From assembly GCF_963678635.1 (NCBI RefSeq), contig NC_087065.1, forward strand, positions 28,787,254 to 28,851,253: a stretch of DNA of 64,000 bases. Reading direction: 5' to 3'. The position numbers and the translations under genes were made by a program. The notes under the pieces were generated by a model. It was not told the origin of the DNA and did not search any database. It was given only the letters and a program-made list of their open reading frames with translations. This document shows positions 34,016 through 43,539 of this stretch, piece by piece. The DNA comes from Symsagittifera roscoffensis. Its lineage: Eukaryota; Xenacoelomorpha; Acoela; Convolutidae. How positions within the stretch are numbered: the stretch's first letter is position 1; each line of letters opens with the position of its first letter.

Positions 34016-34530
34016 TTATAAACTTGTCACGTAAGTCTTACATTCATTTTTCAACTGTCTCCCAAAACGTGCTTGAATAGTTGTCTGCTCGTTCCACCGT
34101 AAGGTCCGCATAATGGTACAAAGGCACAATTTGACCGATCGTTTATTTTCTTCTAATAACATTACTATGTCCTTATTCACTATGCCCTTATGCATATGCT
34201 GCGGCCACCGCAGATATTGTGAGACTCCCAGCATGGCTTCCTGACCCGGATGACGCCGTGGATTCGCTTGAGCACTGCTTGTCTCAATTACAGTGGTACT
34301 ACCAGCCTGTCGTTCACCAGTATGCAGTCGTCTTGTACTGCTATCTGTGACCACAGGGGATTAGTATAGGATCCCATCAGCTCAAAACCTTGTTTAACTC
34401 CCCGTTCAATAACTCGTCTCAGCCGATACATCCAAGTGTCCTCTGAGGTCAGTTCTGCGAGAAGGCTTTTGTCAAACAATTTTGAGAGATTATCTAGTGT
34501 GTCTTCCGTTTGCTGCTTTTGCAGCTTCAT
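34016..34530 (-). pseudogene. pol: Integrase N-terminal (zinc-binding) region of element C
   Basis: On the minus strand, 34,288-34,530 reads EDTWMYRLRRVIERGVKQGF and then DDCILVNDRLVVPL. An overlapping frame (34,016-34,354) continues with RRHPGQEAMLGVSQYLRWPQ and HMHKGIVN. The His-containing HPGQEA block and the downstream W-P-x-x-H pattern are typical of the HHCC domain in Ty3/gypsy integrase, but the two Cys are not seen. The segmental duplication breakpoint at 34,434 falls within this piece. Confidence 0.55.
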
Positions 34531-34554
34531 GTCTTCTTTCGGCTTATGTGCTTG

Positions 34555-35300
34555 TCGTTTTGGTGGTTCTTATTGTTCTTCGTCCATTTCGTCAGTGGTC
34601 GTAAGGTCCTCTTCTATTACCTATACATCGCTCAATTTTTCTCCCTCTGATTGGGCCGGCACGATGCTTATTGGTACTGATACGCTTTCTTCCGTATCTG
34701 CCACTATATCTCGATTGATGTTCCTCGGAGTGCTCAACTCCCCCAATCAATTGCCAGAATGACAGTAGCTTGTTCTCTGCTTCTTTTTGTTGGTCCTGTG
34801 AAAGTTGCCACTTGACCCTTGATTGGTTTCTTGTTTCACTATCCGAATTGTCCCTATTTTTCGACTCCCTCGAACTATTTTTCTTTGTCGCTGCAGAGTT
34901 TCTCTGACCTCCTCTTCCTCTGACAGTTCGTTTGTGCTAGATAGTGATCGATTCCACTTCGGGTCAAAGATGTTCTCCTCACTTCCGTCGTTTCTTCATT
35001 CTTGTGGTGTATGCGACCACCAGTCGTAAGACCATTTGAATTTTTCTGACATGTCCTTCCGTGAGTGTGTTTTTTTTATTTTGATTCGTTGAATTTTTTC
35101 TGACTGTTTTTGCAGTTTTCTGGCACGACTGTTTGTTGGGTTGAAATTGAGAAAAATTGATCTGTTTTCTTTGTGAGCTGCTGTTTAGCGGTTTCGACGG
35201 TCGCGACGAAAGTTGATTTATTTCGTTCCGGGCGAGCTTTGATAGTTTTGACCGTTTTGGTTGCCATAGCAATTAATCACGAAGCGATGAACTTTTCGCC
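34555..35300 (-). pseudogene. pol: RNase H to integrase linker of element C (Lys/Ser-rich)
   Basis: Several short minus-strand frames make up a basic and Ser/Glu-rich linker. Recognisable words are ECSRRNVAK, YDWWSHTPQEWRNDGSEENI, WNRSLSSTNELSEEEEV and IVADTEESVSVPISIVPAQS. The same segment in element D (43,540-44,240) is less broken, and the two help to read each other. No domain is recognised. Such tethers vary among gypsy elements. Confidence 0.4.
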
Positions 35301-35399
35301 ACATTCCTTCTAGAACATTCTAAAAAGTTTCCGTTCCGGTTGAGCCGCCCACTGTTTTCTAGCCTACTGCTCATGCAGTCTAACGCTTTTTGAAAGGAG

Positions 35400-35760
35400 T
35401 TAATTGATGCTACTACAAATTTTTTATTTCTAATTCCGTTACGGACCAAGGATCATTATAAGGATCACACGATAAATAATCGACTATCCTCATGTCCTTC
35501 CCTGGAATGTGAGCTATTTTAAATTGACAGGGCAAAAATCTATCGACCCATCGTGTCAACCGTTATTGATATATTTTAGTTGACTTGTTCCCATCTAGAG
35601 CTGAAGTTGAGGCTTTGTGGTCTGTTGCGATGGTAAACGCCTTACCCAATAAACAATGCCTGTATCTATTAACTGCCCAACAACTGCAAGTAACTCCAGT
35701 TCGTTTGTTGAGTATTTTTTTCTTGAGAGATCGGAACCCTCAGCCCTTCGTCTGATTGTT
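35400..35760 (-). pseudogene. pol: RNase H remnant of element C
   Basis: Across frames on the minus strand one can read LLGKAFTIATDHKAS, then an N-K-S-T-K-I-Y-Q-S block, RWVDG-LP and FKI, and IPG-KDMRIVDCL. T-D-H-K-A is the usual RNase H motif of gypsy pol, followed by the R-x-x-R-W and H-x-x-G-K blocks. The N-terminal part of RNase H and the RT connection are absent. The sequence passes within about 40 codons from the RT block ending RPQACDLL to this remnant, so a few hundred bases are deleted, as also in element D. Confidence 0.5.
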
Positions 35761-35767
35761 GTTCTAT

Positions 35768-36912
35768 CTAAAGTAGGTCACAAGCTTGTGGTCTGACTCC
35801 CAACTCCGAGAGATGGTGTCCTAGCCAGTCGACCTGGATATGAATAAAGTCACATTTCGAGATTTTCGAAGCTAGATTTTTGTCATCTGAGCTTTTTAGT
35901 ACTGTCTCTACTAACTTTCCCTGTTCTGTATCATTGCCTTTTGACACAATGAGAACATCATCCAAAAAACAAAAGGTGTTTTTGCATGGTTAATTGCTCC
36001 GTCCATGGCTTTTGGACTTCGGCTGGCATATCTGCCAATCCTGAAATCCTGTAAGGAACCTATAGGTCCCGGTAGCTTTTCCACCGACGGTATTAAAGTC
36101 ACATTGTTCTGCTGTGTCTGCAGCCAATTTTAATTGACTATATGCATATTTCAGATCTAACACTGTAAAGTAGAGTATGTTCTCTTTGTTTTCTGTAACT
36201 ATTTGGCTTACCCTATCATTGAGTTCGTCTACGTTCGGCATTTGATGTTTTCTTCTGCACATTTGTCTGTTTATTGGCTTTGCATCAAGCGCCAATTTTA
36301 TCGAGTCATCTTTTTTTTTACTGTTATTAGAATTGAAGCTATGAAACAATCGCTTGTGCTCTTGTCCAACTTGTTAATGTGACCCTCTGTCAGCAGTTTT
36401 TCAATTTCTTTCTCCACCTTATCTTGTATATGGATTGGGGTTCTTATCCCTTTTTCTTGAATCGGGCACAACGGGTACTTAAAATTTGAGCTTAGAATGT
36501 GATTTTTCGAAATTCCCTGTCTGACCAACAAATCAATGAATTTATTAAGGAATTTGTTTTTCCAACCTTCCGACTGCTCGCACATGAGCACGTCAAACTT
36601 TGATAGTTCTTTTGGAGCTGGTTTCTGTGTGGTTGCGATCCCCCCTTGACCTTGTAAATCCAACCCAATTATGCATCTGGTTCTCCTTTCCGTCCCCAAA
36701 AACGTGGCTCCTTTTACTTCCCATCCTGCCGAACGTAGGTTTGTCTTCAAGGCCCCCAACACGCAAATCGGTTGTTTATTATAGTCTACGAATTGAGTAA
36801 CCAAGTTTAGTTTCTCGGACGGGATGAATCTCACTTTGTTCGATTTATCGGTTATTTCCTTTGTCATCGCCCAATTCAGAAAAAATACTGGACTTCCAGT
36901 ATCTACGGTCAA
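35768..36912 (-). pseudogene. pol: Protease and reverse transcriptase of element C
   Basis: The first frame (36,298-36,912) opens with the aspartic protease motif VDTGSP and continues to the RT N-terminus (PLCPIQEKGIRTPIHIQDKV, EIEKLLTEGHINKLDKSTS). The next (35,990-36,349) carries LALDAKPINRQ and the catalytic-Asp block LDLKYAYSQLKL. It then loses frame after YRFLTGF, before the polymerase YGLAD-type block. The last (35,768-35,965) has DDVLIVSKG, the Y/F-x-D-D box, and VDWLGHHLSELGVRPQ. Order and motifs are those of Ty3/gypsy RT. At least two frameshifts make it inactive. Confidence 0.8.
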
Positions 36913-36921
36913 TTGAATGAT

Positions 36922-38271
36922 TTAATTATGTATTCTCACAATGGCCTTTTGTGATTTTTCTTTGTTTGATGTGGGTACTCTAAGAAGGTCATTTTTTTGA
37001 ACTCTCACTTTTTCCCCAACGAGTTGCTTGTTGTTTTCGTTGATTCTATCCCCCACATATTTTGAGATTCGTTTGGCTTCCGGCCGCTGTGGTTGTTTGG
37101 ACATTACTTCGAAATCACTACATGAACCGAAGCTTTCTCTTATAAGATTGCATTCCTCCTCCAATCTTTCTGATTCTTCTGCAATTTCGCTTACTTGTTG
37201 AGATCTGCACATCTTTGCAAATTGATTAGGTTTCCCGCAGTTTTTACAAGTTTTAACCAATGCCGTGCAATTCTTCAAGTGACCCTGATCACATGCCTTT
37301 TCGCATCGATTACATGGTTTTGCTCTTCCACTGGAGTTGTTCAATCTGTTATTGTTTGGTCTTTTATTACTATTTCTCTTATATTGTTGATTTCTTCTAC
37401 TTCCCGACGAATTCCTGACAACCATCACTGGTTCTTGTTTTATTTTCACCCCTGAATTGTAGCTTGTGCTCGTTCCTACATTTGCTGCTGCATTCGTCAA
37501 CTGAAACGCCATTGTAGTCAATTTTTTATGTTCAAATTTTATGGCTCTCTTTAGTACCTCCTCTGGCTCTAACGTTTCAAATGTGAGTGTACCTTGCAGT
37601 GTCATGTTTTTCATTTTTGATATGAATAAATCTCGACGATTTCATTTTCAAATGTTTCCAATTCTGACCTGGCTGCTTGCGCAGTTAGCGCAGTGTGAAA
37701 TGCCTCCAACGTTTCCCCTAGCTCTAGCATTCTTGTGAACAATTTGTATCTTTAGTATGTGACACATTTAACCTTTTGAAATGAAACGGATGCTAACTCT
37801 GTGATTTCCTTAAATGACATTTTTGAAATTTCAGCATGCGGGTTATTCCTGCAAGAATCTTTTCTTTCCTTCTGTTCCAAGCGAGAGAAACAATCTTGAT
37901 ACAAGCTTTTTCTGTACCTTGTTATGATAAACGTTATGGCCAACCCTTGGGCCCCGTGTTCTTCTCTCCTCATTCTCTAGCATCACGCGATCTGTTGCTA
38001 GTTTATCTCTGAGATTTTTTGCTTTCGTCGCAGCTTCATTTTCTCCAGCTCGTGGCGTCTCTGGTCTCGGTGGTGGTTCTTCTAGAATATCTTTTGGATC
38101 CTCCAGCATAACTTCTGGGTTTACATTTTCTTTTACTGTCACCGCCCTTAGAAATTGTTCGAACCAGATTTTAAGTTGGCACGGTGGATCTAAATTTGCT
38201 GTCGCCCAAAATACTGGTTTTCCCATATCTGTACAATTGTCCTGAGCTGAGATTCCTGCTGGCTGCGCCAT
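36922..38271 (-). pseudogene. gag: gag of element C
   Basis: Gag starts MAQPAG at 38,271. The A of the ATG is the last LTR base and TG begins the primer-binding site. The N-terminal frame (37,843-38,271) has FWATANLDPP and VTVKENVNPEVMLEDPKD, and ends after GTEGKKRFLQE. A frameshift near 37,845 leads to a helical capsid part (SFKEITELASVSFQKV, then AFHTALTAQAARSE). After another shift, 36,922-37,614 carries a basic Asn-rich stretch, CNRCEKACDQGHLKNC, and CKNCGKPNQFAKMC, a zinc knuckle in which the usual His is Gln. A single in-frame TAA (36,922-36,924) separates it from the protease frame. Confidence 0.75.
38255..38270 (-). promoter_or_regulatory. Primer-binding site of element C
   Basis: Directly after the LTR end (CACA) the minus strand reads TGGCGCAGCCAGCAGG. 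TGG complements the CCA end of a tRNA, and its placement at the LTR edge is diagnostic. The matching tRNA cannot be named from this window. Element D has the same bases at 46,548-46,563. Confidence 0.65.
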
Positions 38272-38524
38272 GTGATATCCTATGAGGTATCGCTATGAAA
38301 AACTAATTTGTAATTCGAGAAGGTATCAACTTTGGCTTGAATTAATCGTTTTTCTTTTGTTTTTATAGCTAGTGAGAGTAGTCCAGCAGTTGCTACTCTG
38401 AGCTCTCAGCTGCGTGCCAAGGTCTCTGATGTGATGACCTTGGACACATCTTAATAATATTAATTAAGCGCTGAAGGTTATAATTACATCATCCAACTAC
38501 TGCTATTGCTGTGGCAGTATGACA
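38271..38524 (-). repeat. 5' LTR of element C (254 bp)
   Basis: On the minus strand it starts TGTCATACTGCC and ends GGATATCACA. It matches the 3' LTR at 32,234-32,432 and the D LTR at 46,564-46,816. It contains ctataaaaac, a possible TATA-like box, about 120 bases from its 3' end. The TGT...ACA ends are the short inverted repeats expected of LTRs. Confidence 0.9.
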
Positions 38525-38529
38525 CCCGG
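38525..38529. repeat. Target-site duplication CCGGG, upstream copy
   Basis: Plus-strand cccgg directly follows tatgaca, the outer end of the 5' LTR of element C, and equals the five bases at 32,229-32,233. The copy beside the D LTR is at 46,817-46,821. Confidence 0.85.
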
Positions 38530-38694
38530 AGTTGTATTTATTCACTCGGTGAATTAAGGAGTTGTCGCTTATTCACTGTGGTGCTTATTGCATTCAACTT
38601 ACATCGGTGGATTTCAAGGTTTCAACTGAAGCCGCAGAGTCATGCTTTTGTTCGTCTGTAGTCGACTCGCTCATCAATCGTCGGTCTGTTTTCA
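38530..38694 (-). pseudogene. gag: gag of A', N-terminal part, cut by element C
   Basis: On the minus strand from ATG at 38,694 a frame reads MKTDRRLMSESTTDEQKHDS. With later stops, the sequence reaches INTTP next to the target duplication. Across the insertion, INTTP joins GNFFS at 32,222, which parallels VKNTLENFF in element A. The host element was therefore interrupted inside its gag. A duplicate of this piece lies at 46,822-46,990. Confidence 0.5.
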
Positions 38695-38937
38695 TCGGTC
38701 TTCTGTTCTTCAGGGTCTTTTGCAATGTTGAATGGACTCCGATGTATGTCTAACTGCAGTTTTTCTTCCGTTTTTCCTTGTTTTCAGAGGTCTTCTAATT
38801 CTTGGTTTTGAACAATTGTTTTGAAGTTTTCTTCTCTGCACCATAAATTGATCATCCATTGAGATTTTGTTCTGTTTTGATGTGAATTTTGGCGACGTCT
38901 CTCAGTTTAACTTTACCTGAATTTAAAGACTCATCCG

Positions 38938-40466
38938 AGTTGGCGAATTTGGGACTTTTCCAAATTGAATAAATAGGGCCCCTTCAGGATTGGCCGAATA
39001 ATGAGATTTCCGGATGGCATTCTTGAAACTCTTCCGTTTTGGTAAAATTGAGACCCTTTTGGGTTGGTGACTTCGAAATCCTTCCTGAATGGCGTTTTTT
39101 TGAAGCCCGTTTGAATTGGCTTAACTTGGCGCCCTACCAAATTGGCCAACAATTCGAGACACTTCCAGGTTTATGTTTTCGAGACATTTTTGGATGGGCA
39201 AATTGGGCCCTTTCTGGATTGGCAAAACAGGGACCCTTCGGAATTGGCGAAATAAGGAGCCCTTCCAATTTAGCAAAATCGAGATTTTTTTGAATCGAGA
39301 CCAAACCGAGACCAAACCGGAATGGCCGCGAAATAAGGATCCTTCCGGATTGGCGATTTTGGGACCCTTCCGGATTGGTGAAATAGGGTCGCTTCCGGAT
39401 TTGCGAGTTCGGAATTCTTCCAGCTTCGTGAAACGGTAATCTTTCCAAATTGGCGAAACAAAAACTCTTCCGGATAGGCGAAAAAGAGCTCTTTCCGTAT
39501 TACCAAAATAAGTCCACCCTGGATAATCATTTTAATTTTTCTTTTGAATTGGCGAGATAAAGACTTTTGAAGAATGCGCTTTCGAGACCCTTCCGGTTCT
39601 TGCAAATTCGTTTTGAACTCCTCCAGATTGACAAAAGATAGTCTTTCAAGAATTTATTTTTTTGGGGCCCCTCCAAATTGGCCAAATAAGGACCTTTCCT
39701 GATTGACGAAATAGGAACCCTTCCGGTTTGACAAAGTCGAGACCTATCGGAATTGGTTCTACAGGGATTAGCATTTTTCAGACGCTTCCGGGCTGATGGG
39801 TTTGGGATACTTTTGAAGTAGCGAAGAAGAGACTCCTCGTCTTGCGGGACCGGTGATATAGGGAACCTTTCGGATTGGCAAGCTCGGGACCCTTCTGAAT
39901 TGGCGAGTTCAGGACCTTTACGGCTGGGCTTTTTAAAACCATTTCAAATGGGCCAAAAAAGAATTCTTCCGGAATGGTTTTTTCGAGAACCTTCTGTTTT
40001 GGCGAAAAAAGGACCTTTCCAAATTGACGAACTGGTGATCCTGCCGAATTGGCCAGTTCGGGAAGCTTCCGGATTTCCATTTTTAGGGCTCTTCCGGATT
40101 GGCGAAAAAGGGAACCTTATAGACTGGCGAAATATGGACCTTTCCGGATGAGCGTTTATGGGGTCCCTCCATATTGGCAATGTAGGGACTCATACAGAAT
40201 GTTTTTTTGCAGACGCTTTCGATTTGGCAAAATCGTGATCCTTCTGGTTGTAACCCTTTTGGATCGTCAAAACCACGTTCGCTCCGAATTATATTTTTGG
40301 GTCCCCTCAGAACTGGCAAAGTAATGTTTTTGGGCTCCTCTGGAGTAGCCAAAAGTAGAATTTTCGAGACCTTTCCACGTTTGCAAAATTAAGATCTTCT
40401 TTTATTTTCTTGGGACCATTTTGGATTGGCAAAAACGGGACCCTTCCGGATTGGCATTTACGAGCA
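38938..40466 (-). repeat. Large 25-27-bp minisatellite array in the leader of A' (unit 1)
   Basis: The plus strand shows repeated cccttccggattggcgaaataagga, the inverse complement of the ccaatccggaagggtcct unit found in A and B. Spacing is about 25-27 bp over 1.5 kb. Evenly filled, this would be some 55-60 degenerate units (estimated from length, not counted). Many open frames on both strands here (Pro-Ile-Arg-Lys-Gly or Gly-Pro-Phe-Arg-Ile-Gly patterns) are products of the repeat and are not genes. Confidence 0.85.
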
Positions 40467-40479
40467 CCTAACGGATTGA

Positions 40480-42114
40480 AGTTATTTCTTATCGATTGTT
40501 TCAGTGCTCTTCTGTTTGTGGTCTTTTTACTCAAAATAGAAAATAAATAAACTGGGAAGCCTGTAGTACGTTTCCAAAGCGAGAACCTAAAATTGGCGAT
40601 TGCGAGCAATTGGAAGGGATCTATAAGCAAACACAGGTAGAGCCTCAATAGATCGTTTCAAAGTCTATGTCCCTATTTATTTATTTAAAAAAGTACCCTC
40701 AATCCGGTCTTACTTTCTGAAGATTTACTAAAAAGTTTTTCCTACTGTTAAAACTTCGAAAAAAATGACCCATCAGAAAAAAAAATTTCAATTGAATGCT
40801 TTAACAAAGAATTAGATCCCGTCAGCGGTTGATGAGTTAGTAAACAAAAACTTTTTTGCCTACTTCAGGTTTCGCCTACTTTTTTTTCAACAATTATTTT
40901 CCTAAAGGTTAAAGAATTATTTACTCGAGCACCGTAGAACTCCATTTAACTAGTTTATTCTATAAACTTCGATAAAAACGGTATGGCCCGAATATTTTGA
41001 CGAAATTTGATCAATTTGAACCGGTGAATTCGGAACGGTGAGTTTTGTAAAATAGACTGGTTTATTCCATTTTTCCGGGACTTTGAAAGGTATTGTTAAG
41101 CAATTTATTAAATTTGCTATTCAAATTTAAGACTACTGATTAAAAAAGCGCTCTCTAAGAATTAGAAAAAATAGAGATACCTCAAATACTGTGTTTTTGG
41201 GAGGGGGAGTCAAAATGTCAATAAACTGAATTTGACATCGGTCTGCAAATTGAAGTTAAAGAAAACTGCAAAAAGAGTACTAAAGTGCTTTAACAAAAAA
41301 ATTACCCCTCAGTGAGAGGTAATTTCAGTTTATACCTTGTCGTGCCCTTTCTATCTGAAATTAATTTTTCTGTACGCAGATTAGTACAAAAATATTTACC
41401 GAAGTTTAACAGTTGAGAGATGTTTTTCTTGTGAAAATTCTTGATTCTCCTTGCAGTCCTCGTGATTTCTTCGCATTACTCGCTCAACCCTTTGCGATTG
41501 GTGAGAATTCAGAAATCACGTGCATTAAAATTCAAGTAACCATACAGTACAGGTACAACAGAGAAAACTTCAAATAATCGCATTGATCAGGTGTAATCTA
41601 ATTGAAACAATCAAACAATAATCTTTTGCAAAGTGGTCATGCATTCCCTCTGGGTTGATATCTCTAAAGTTTATGGTGCCTCTTTTGCTGTTTTTGGTTT
41701 TGTACTTTATATTTAGTTTTTTTTCTTGGTCCTTTAATATTTTGTTTTGGTTTCTGAACTTATTTTGAAACTTTCCGAAATTATTCAACCCAACTTCGAC
41801 GACACGTTTTTTTTCACTATTTGAATTACTAAGAAATTATCTAAATTTATGCATAGTATGAAGTTTTAGGCATTTGATCTAATTAGGCGTTTGATCTACA
41901 ATTTAGGCGTTTGATCTACTTTTCGATAGTTTAGTATGAACTCAATCGTTATGAATTTGCAGTTTTGAGTATATTTTTTAGTTGGACCAATTGTTCTAAA
42001 TCAGTGCTTTGTGGTTTTGAATCACAGTTGAACGACTTTGATTTTTTTAAGCTTGGTTAAGAACTGGTCTTTATTTAAATTGTGGAATATCCCCACCCTT
42101 CTAGTTTTCTTCTG
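40480..42114. other. AT-rich DNA upstream of the A' minisatellite (unit 1)
   Basis: No gene is recognised. A 13-bp imperfect inverted repeat (aaattacccctca and tgagaggtaattt, 12 of 13 paired) sits at 41,299-41,325. Shortly after it, at about 41,340, the copy in unit 2 has a deletion breakpoint. The short word gcgtttgatcta is repeated at about 41,887 and 41,908. If A' has a 5' LTR it should lie in this stretch, but no partner copy is present to define it. Confidence 0.4.
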
Positions 42115-43000
42115 TTACTCCTTTGCTAGTAAGTTTGGACTTGTTAGTTTGAATATCGAAGCAGCATTACGTCTCGCTCCATAAACAAAACATTTCAACA
42201 GAGAAAAAATAATCTTTGAAGAATTATTTTTCTCGTTAATAAAGCTTTTTTCGACAATACAGCATGTACGCGAGAAACAATTTGTCTTTGCCTTGGCTAT
42301 AAATTCTTTTTTGTTGTAATCTTTTGGTTTTTTCAAGAAAAAAAACAATCATCAGGCTTTTTTTGCTAATGCTAGCTACAAAGATTCCTTATTCATCTTC
42401 AGCTCTTGGACCTTGATTTCCTTGCAATATTTATCAAAAAATTTCTAGTATAACTTCAACATTCTGAGTTTAACGTTTTCAAAAAAGGGAATTTGTACAA
42501 TCTTTGTTTCTCTGTGTTCAATGGCTGTCTTCATACTTTTACTTTGTCAATGAGATGCTCATTTTTGATGTGCCTGGATTTGTCCATCAATTTATAACCG
42601 TGCGATATATTACACTGAAGCTTCTTTGTCTCAGCTTCATTGTCTCAGAGTGTGGATTCCTGTCTCCTTATCAGCCAATCCATAGCTACAAAATTTTCAG
42701 TAATCGCAGTAGCCAACAAGATTGCCACAGTCAGTTTTTTCATTTCCTTGTTACATTCGGAAGCGTTTAACTCAGTTTCCCAATTGTTTCAGTGTATGTC
42801 AATTACCTTATGATGGTAAGACCTTATGACTTTTGCTTGACAGCGTAGCAACGTCATTTTTGTTGTAACAAAATCTAAAGGGTCTTCAAAATCGTTCGTT
42901 TTTGCTGTGTTTTTCCCAGATGTTTGTCTAATTAGATCAAATACGTAGGTTTTGTTGATCAAATCCTGTCTTAACCAATGTTTGGTAATCACTGAAAAGA
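42115..43000 (-). pseudogene. Possible decayed coding strip, minus strand, unrecognised (unit 1)
   Basis: The minus strand gives fairly continuous protein-like sequence over several frames: LRQDLINKTYVFDLIRQTSG (about 42,970), VTTKMTLLRCQAKVIRSYHH, then ETELNASECNKEMKKLTVAI through LLATAITENFVAMDWLIRRQ (about 42,780-42,660), an in-frame TGA, and EAETKKLQCNISHGYKLMDK. Further on, 42,115-42,348 is open for 77 codons rich in Lys. The region around MKKLTVAILLATAITENFVA resembles a signal peptide or membrane segment. I cannot assign a family. It could be a remnant of an env-like or host gene. Confidence 0.3.
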
Positions 43001-43539
43001 TTTTCTAGAGGGTTGTTGTTTCTCAGCATTCTAAAAACTATTCCGGTTGTGCCAAATCTAAGCAGACTGATAAATTATTCGTAGGGAAAATTTTTTTAAG
43101 TTTTCCAGAGATGAATTTGTGCTTTTTGTTCCTCTCAGATAATTCATTATATCTTGACAATGCACAATCTCACAAGTTTGCTTCTTTAGAAACTTTATTC
43201 TATTTCTCTAAATAAAATTTTATAAGGTCCAGATCGTATCTCGCACCATTGATTACAAACCGGGTTGATCCATTGATTACAAACCGGGTTGATTATTAAC
43301 ATAGCGTTCTAGCGTTGAATCTATCAGAACTTTTTTAAAGTGTCCTCTGAGGTCAGTTCTGCGAGAAGGCTTTTGTCAAACAATTTTGAGAGATTATCTA
43401 GTGTGTCTTCCGTTTGCTGCTTTTGCAGCTTCTTGTCTTCTTTCGGCTTATGTGCTTGTCGTTTTGGTGGTTCTATTGCGCACACTTATTGTTCTTCGTC
43501 CATTTCGTCAGTGGTCGTAAGGTCTTCTTCTATTACCTA

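Larger units (their letters stand above)
32234..38524 (-). mobile_element. LTR retroelement C (Ty3/gypsy), 6.3 kb, nested in A'
   Basis: All landmarks are present on the minus strand: 5' LTR (38,524-38,271), a TGG primer-binding site directly after it, gag, protease, RT, RNase H remnant, integrase zinc domain, C-terminal pol tail, a polypurine tract (gaggggg, about 32,435) and a 3' LTR (32,432-32,234). LTRs start TGTCAT and end ATCACA. The element is flanked by CCGGG. The coding region has many stops and frameshifts. The RT connection and most of the integrase core are missing, so it is dead. Element D is a partial duplicate of it. Confidence 0.9.
34434..43337. repeat. Segmental duplication, unit 1 (8.9 kb)
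   Basis: The unit starts at aagtgtcctctgagg within the integrase part of element C and ends at ctatcagaactttttt. It holds the 5' part of C, the start of the A' gag, the minisatellite leader and about 2.9 kb of AT-rich DNA. Unit 2 follows directly. It is the longer version and retains two segments missing from unit 2 (about 37,233-37,848 and 41,341-42,496). Confidence 0.9.

Noticed and set aside
38931-40352. Many 70-110-codon frames on both strands (also at 47,216-48,827)
   Set aside because: They are minisatellite products with repeating Arg-Pro-Phe/Gly-Ile-Gly patterns and no independent evidence of coding.
42660-42780. Calling MKKLTVAILLATAITENFVA a functional secreted protein
   Set aside because: There is an in-frame TGA soon after, and the duplicate at about 49,785 has a 10-base difference that shifts the frame. 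It is listed only as a decayed strip.
38525-43337. Treating the minisatellite next to element C as its own 5' leader
   Set aside because: The LTR start TGTCAT and the CCGGG duplication place the array outside C. It belongs to the interrupted element A'.
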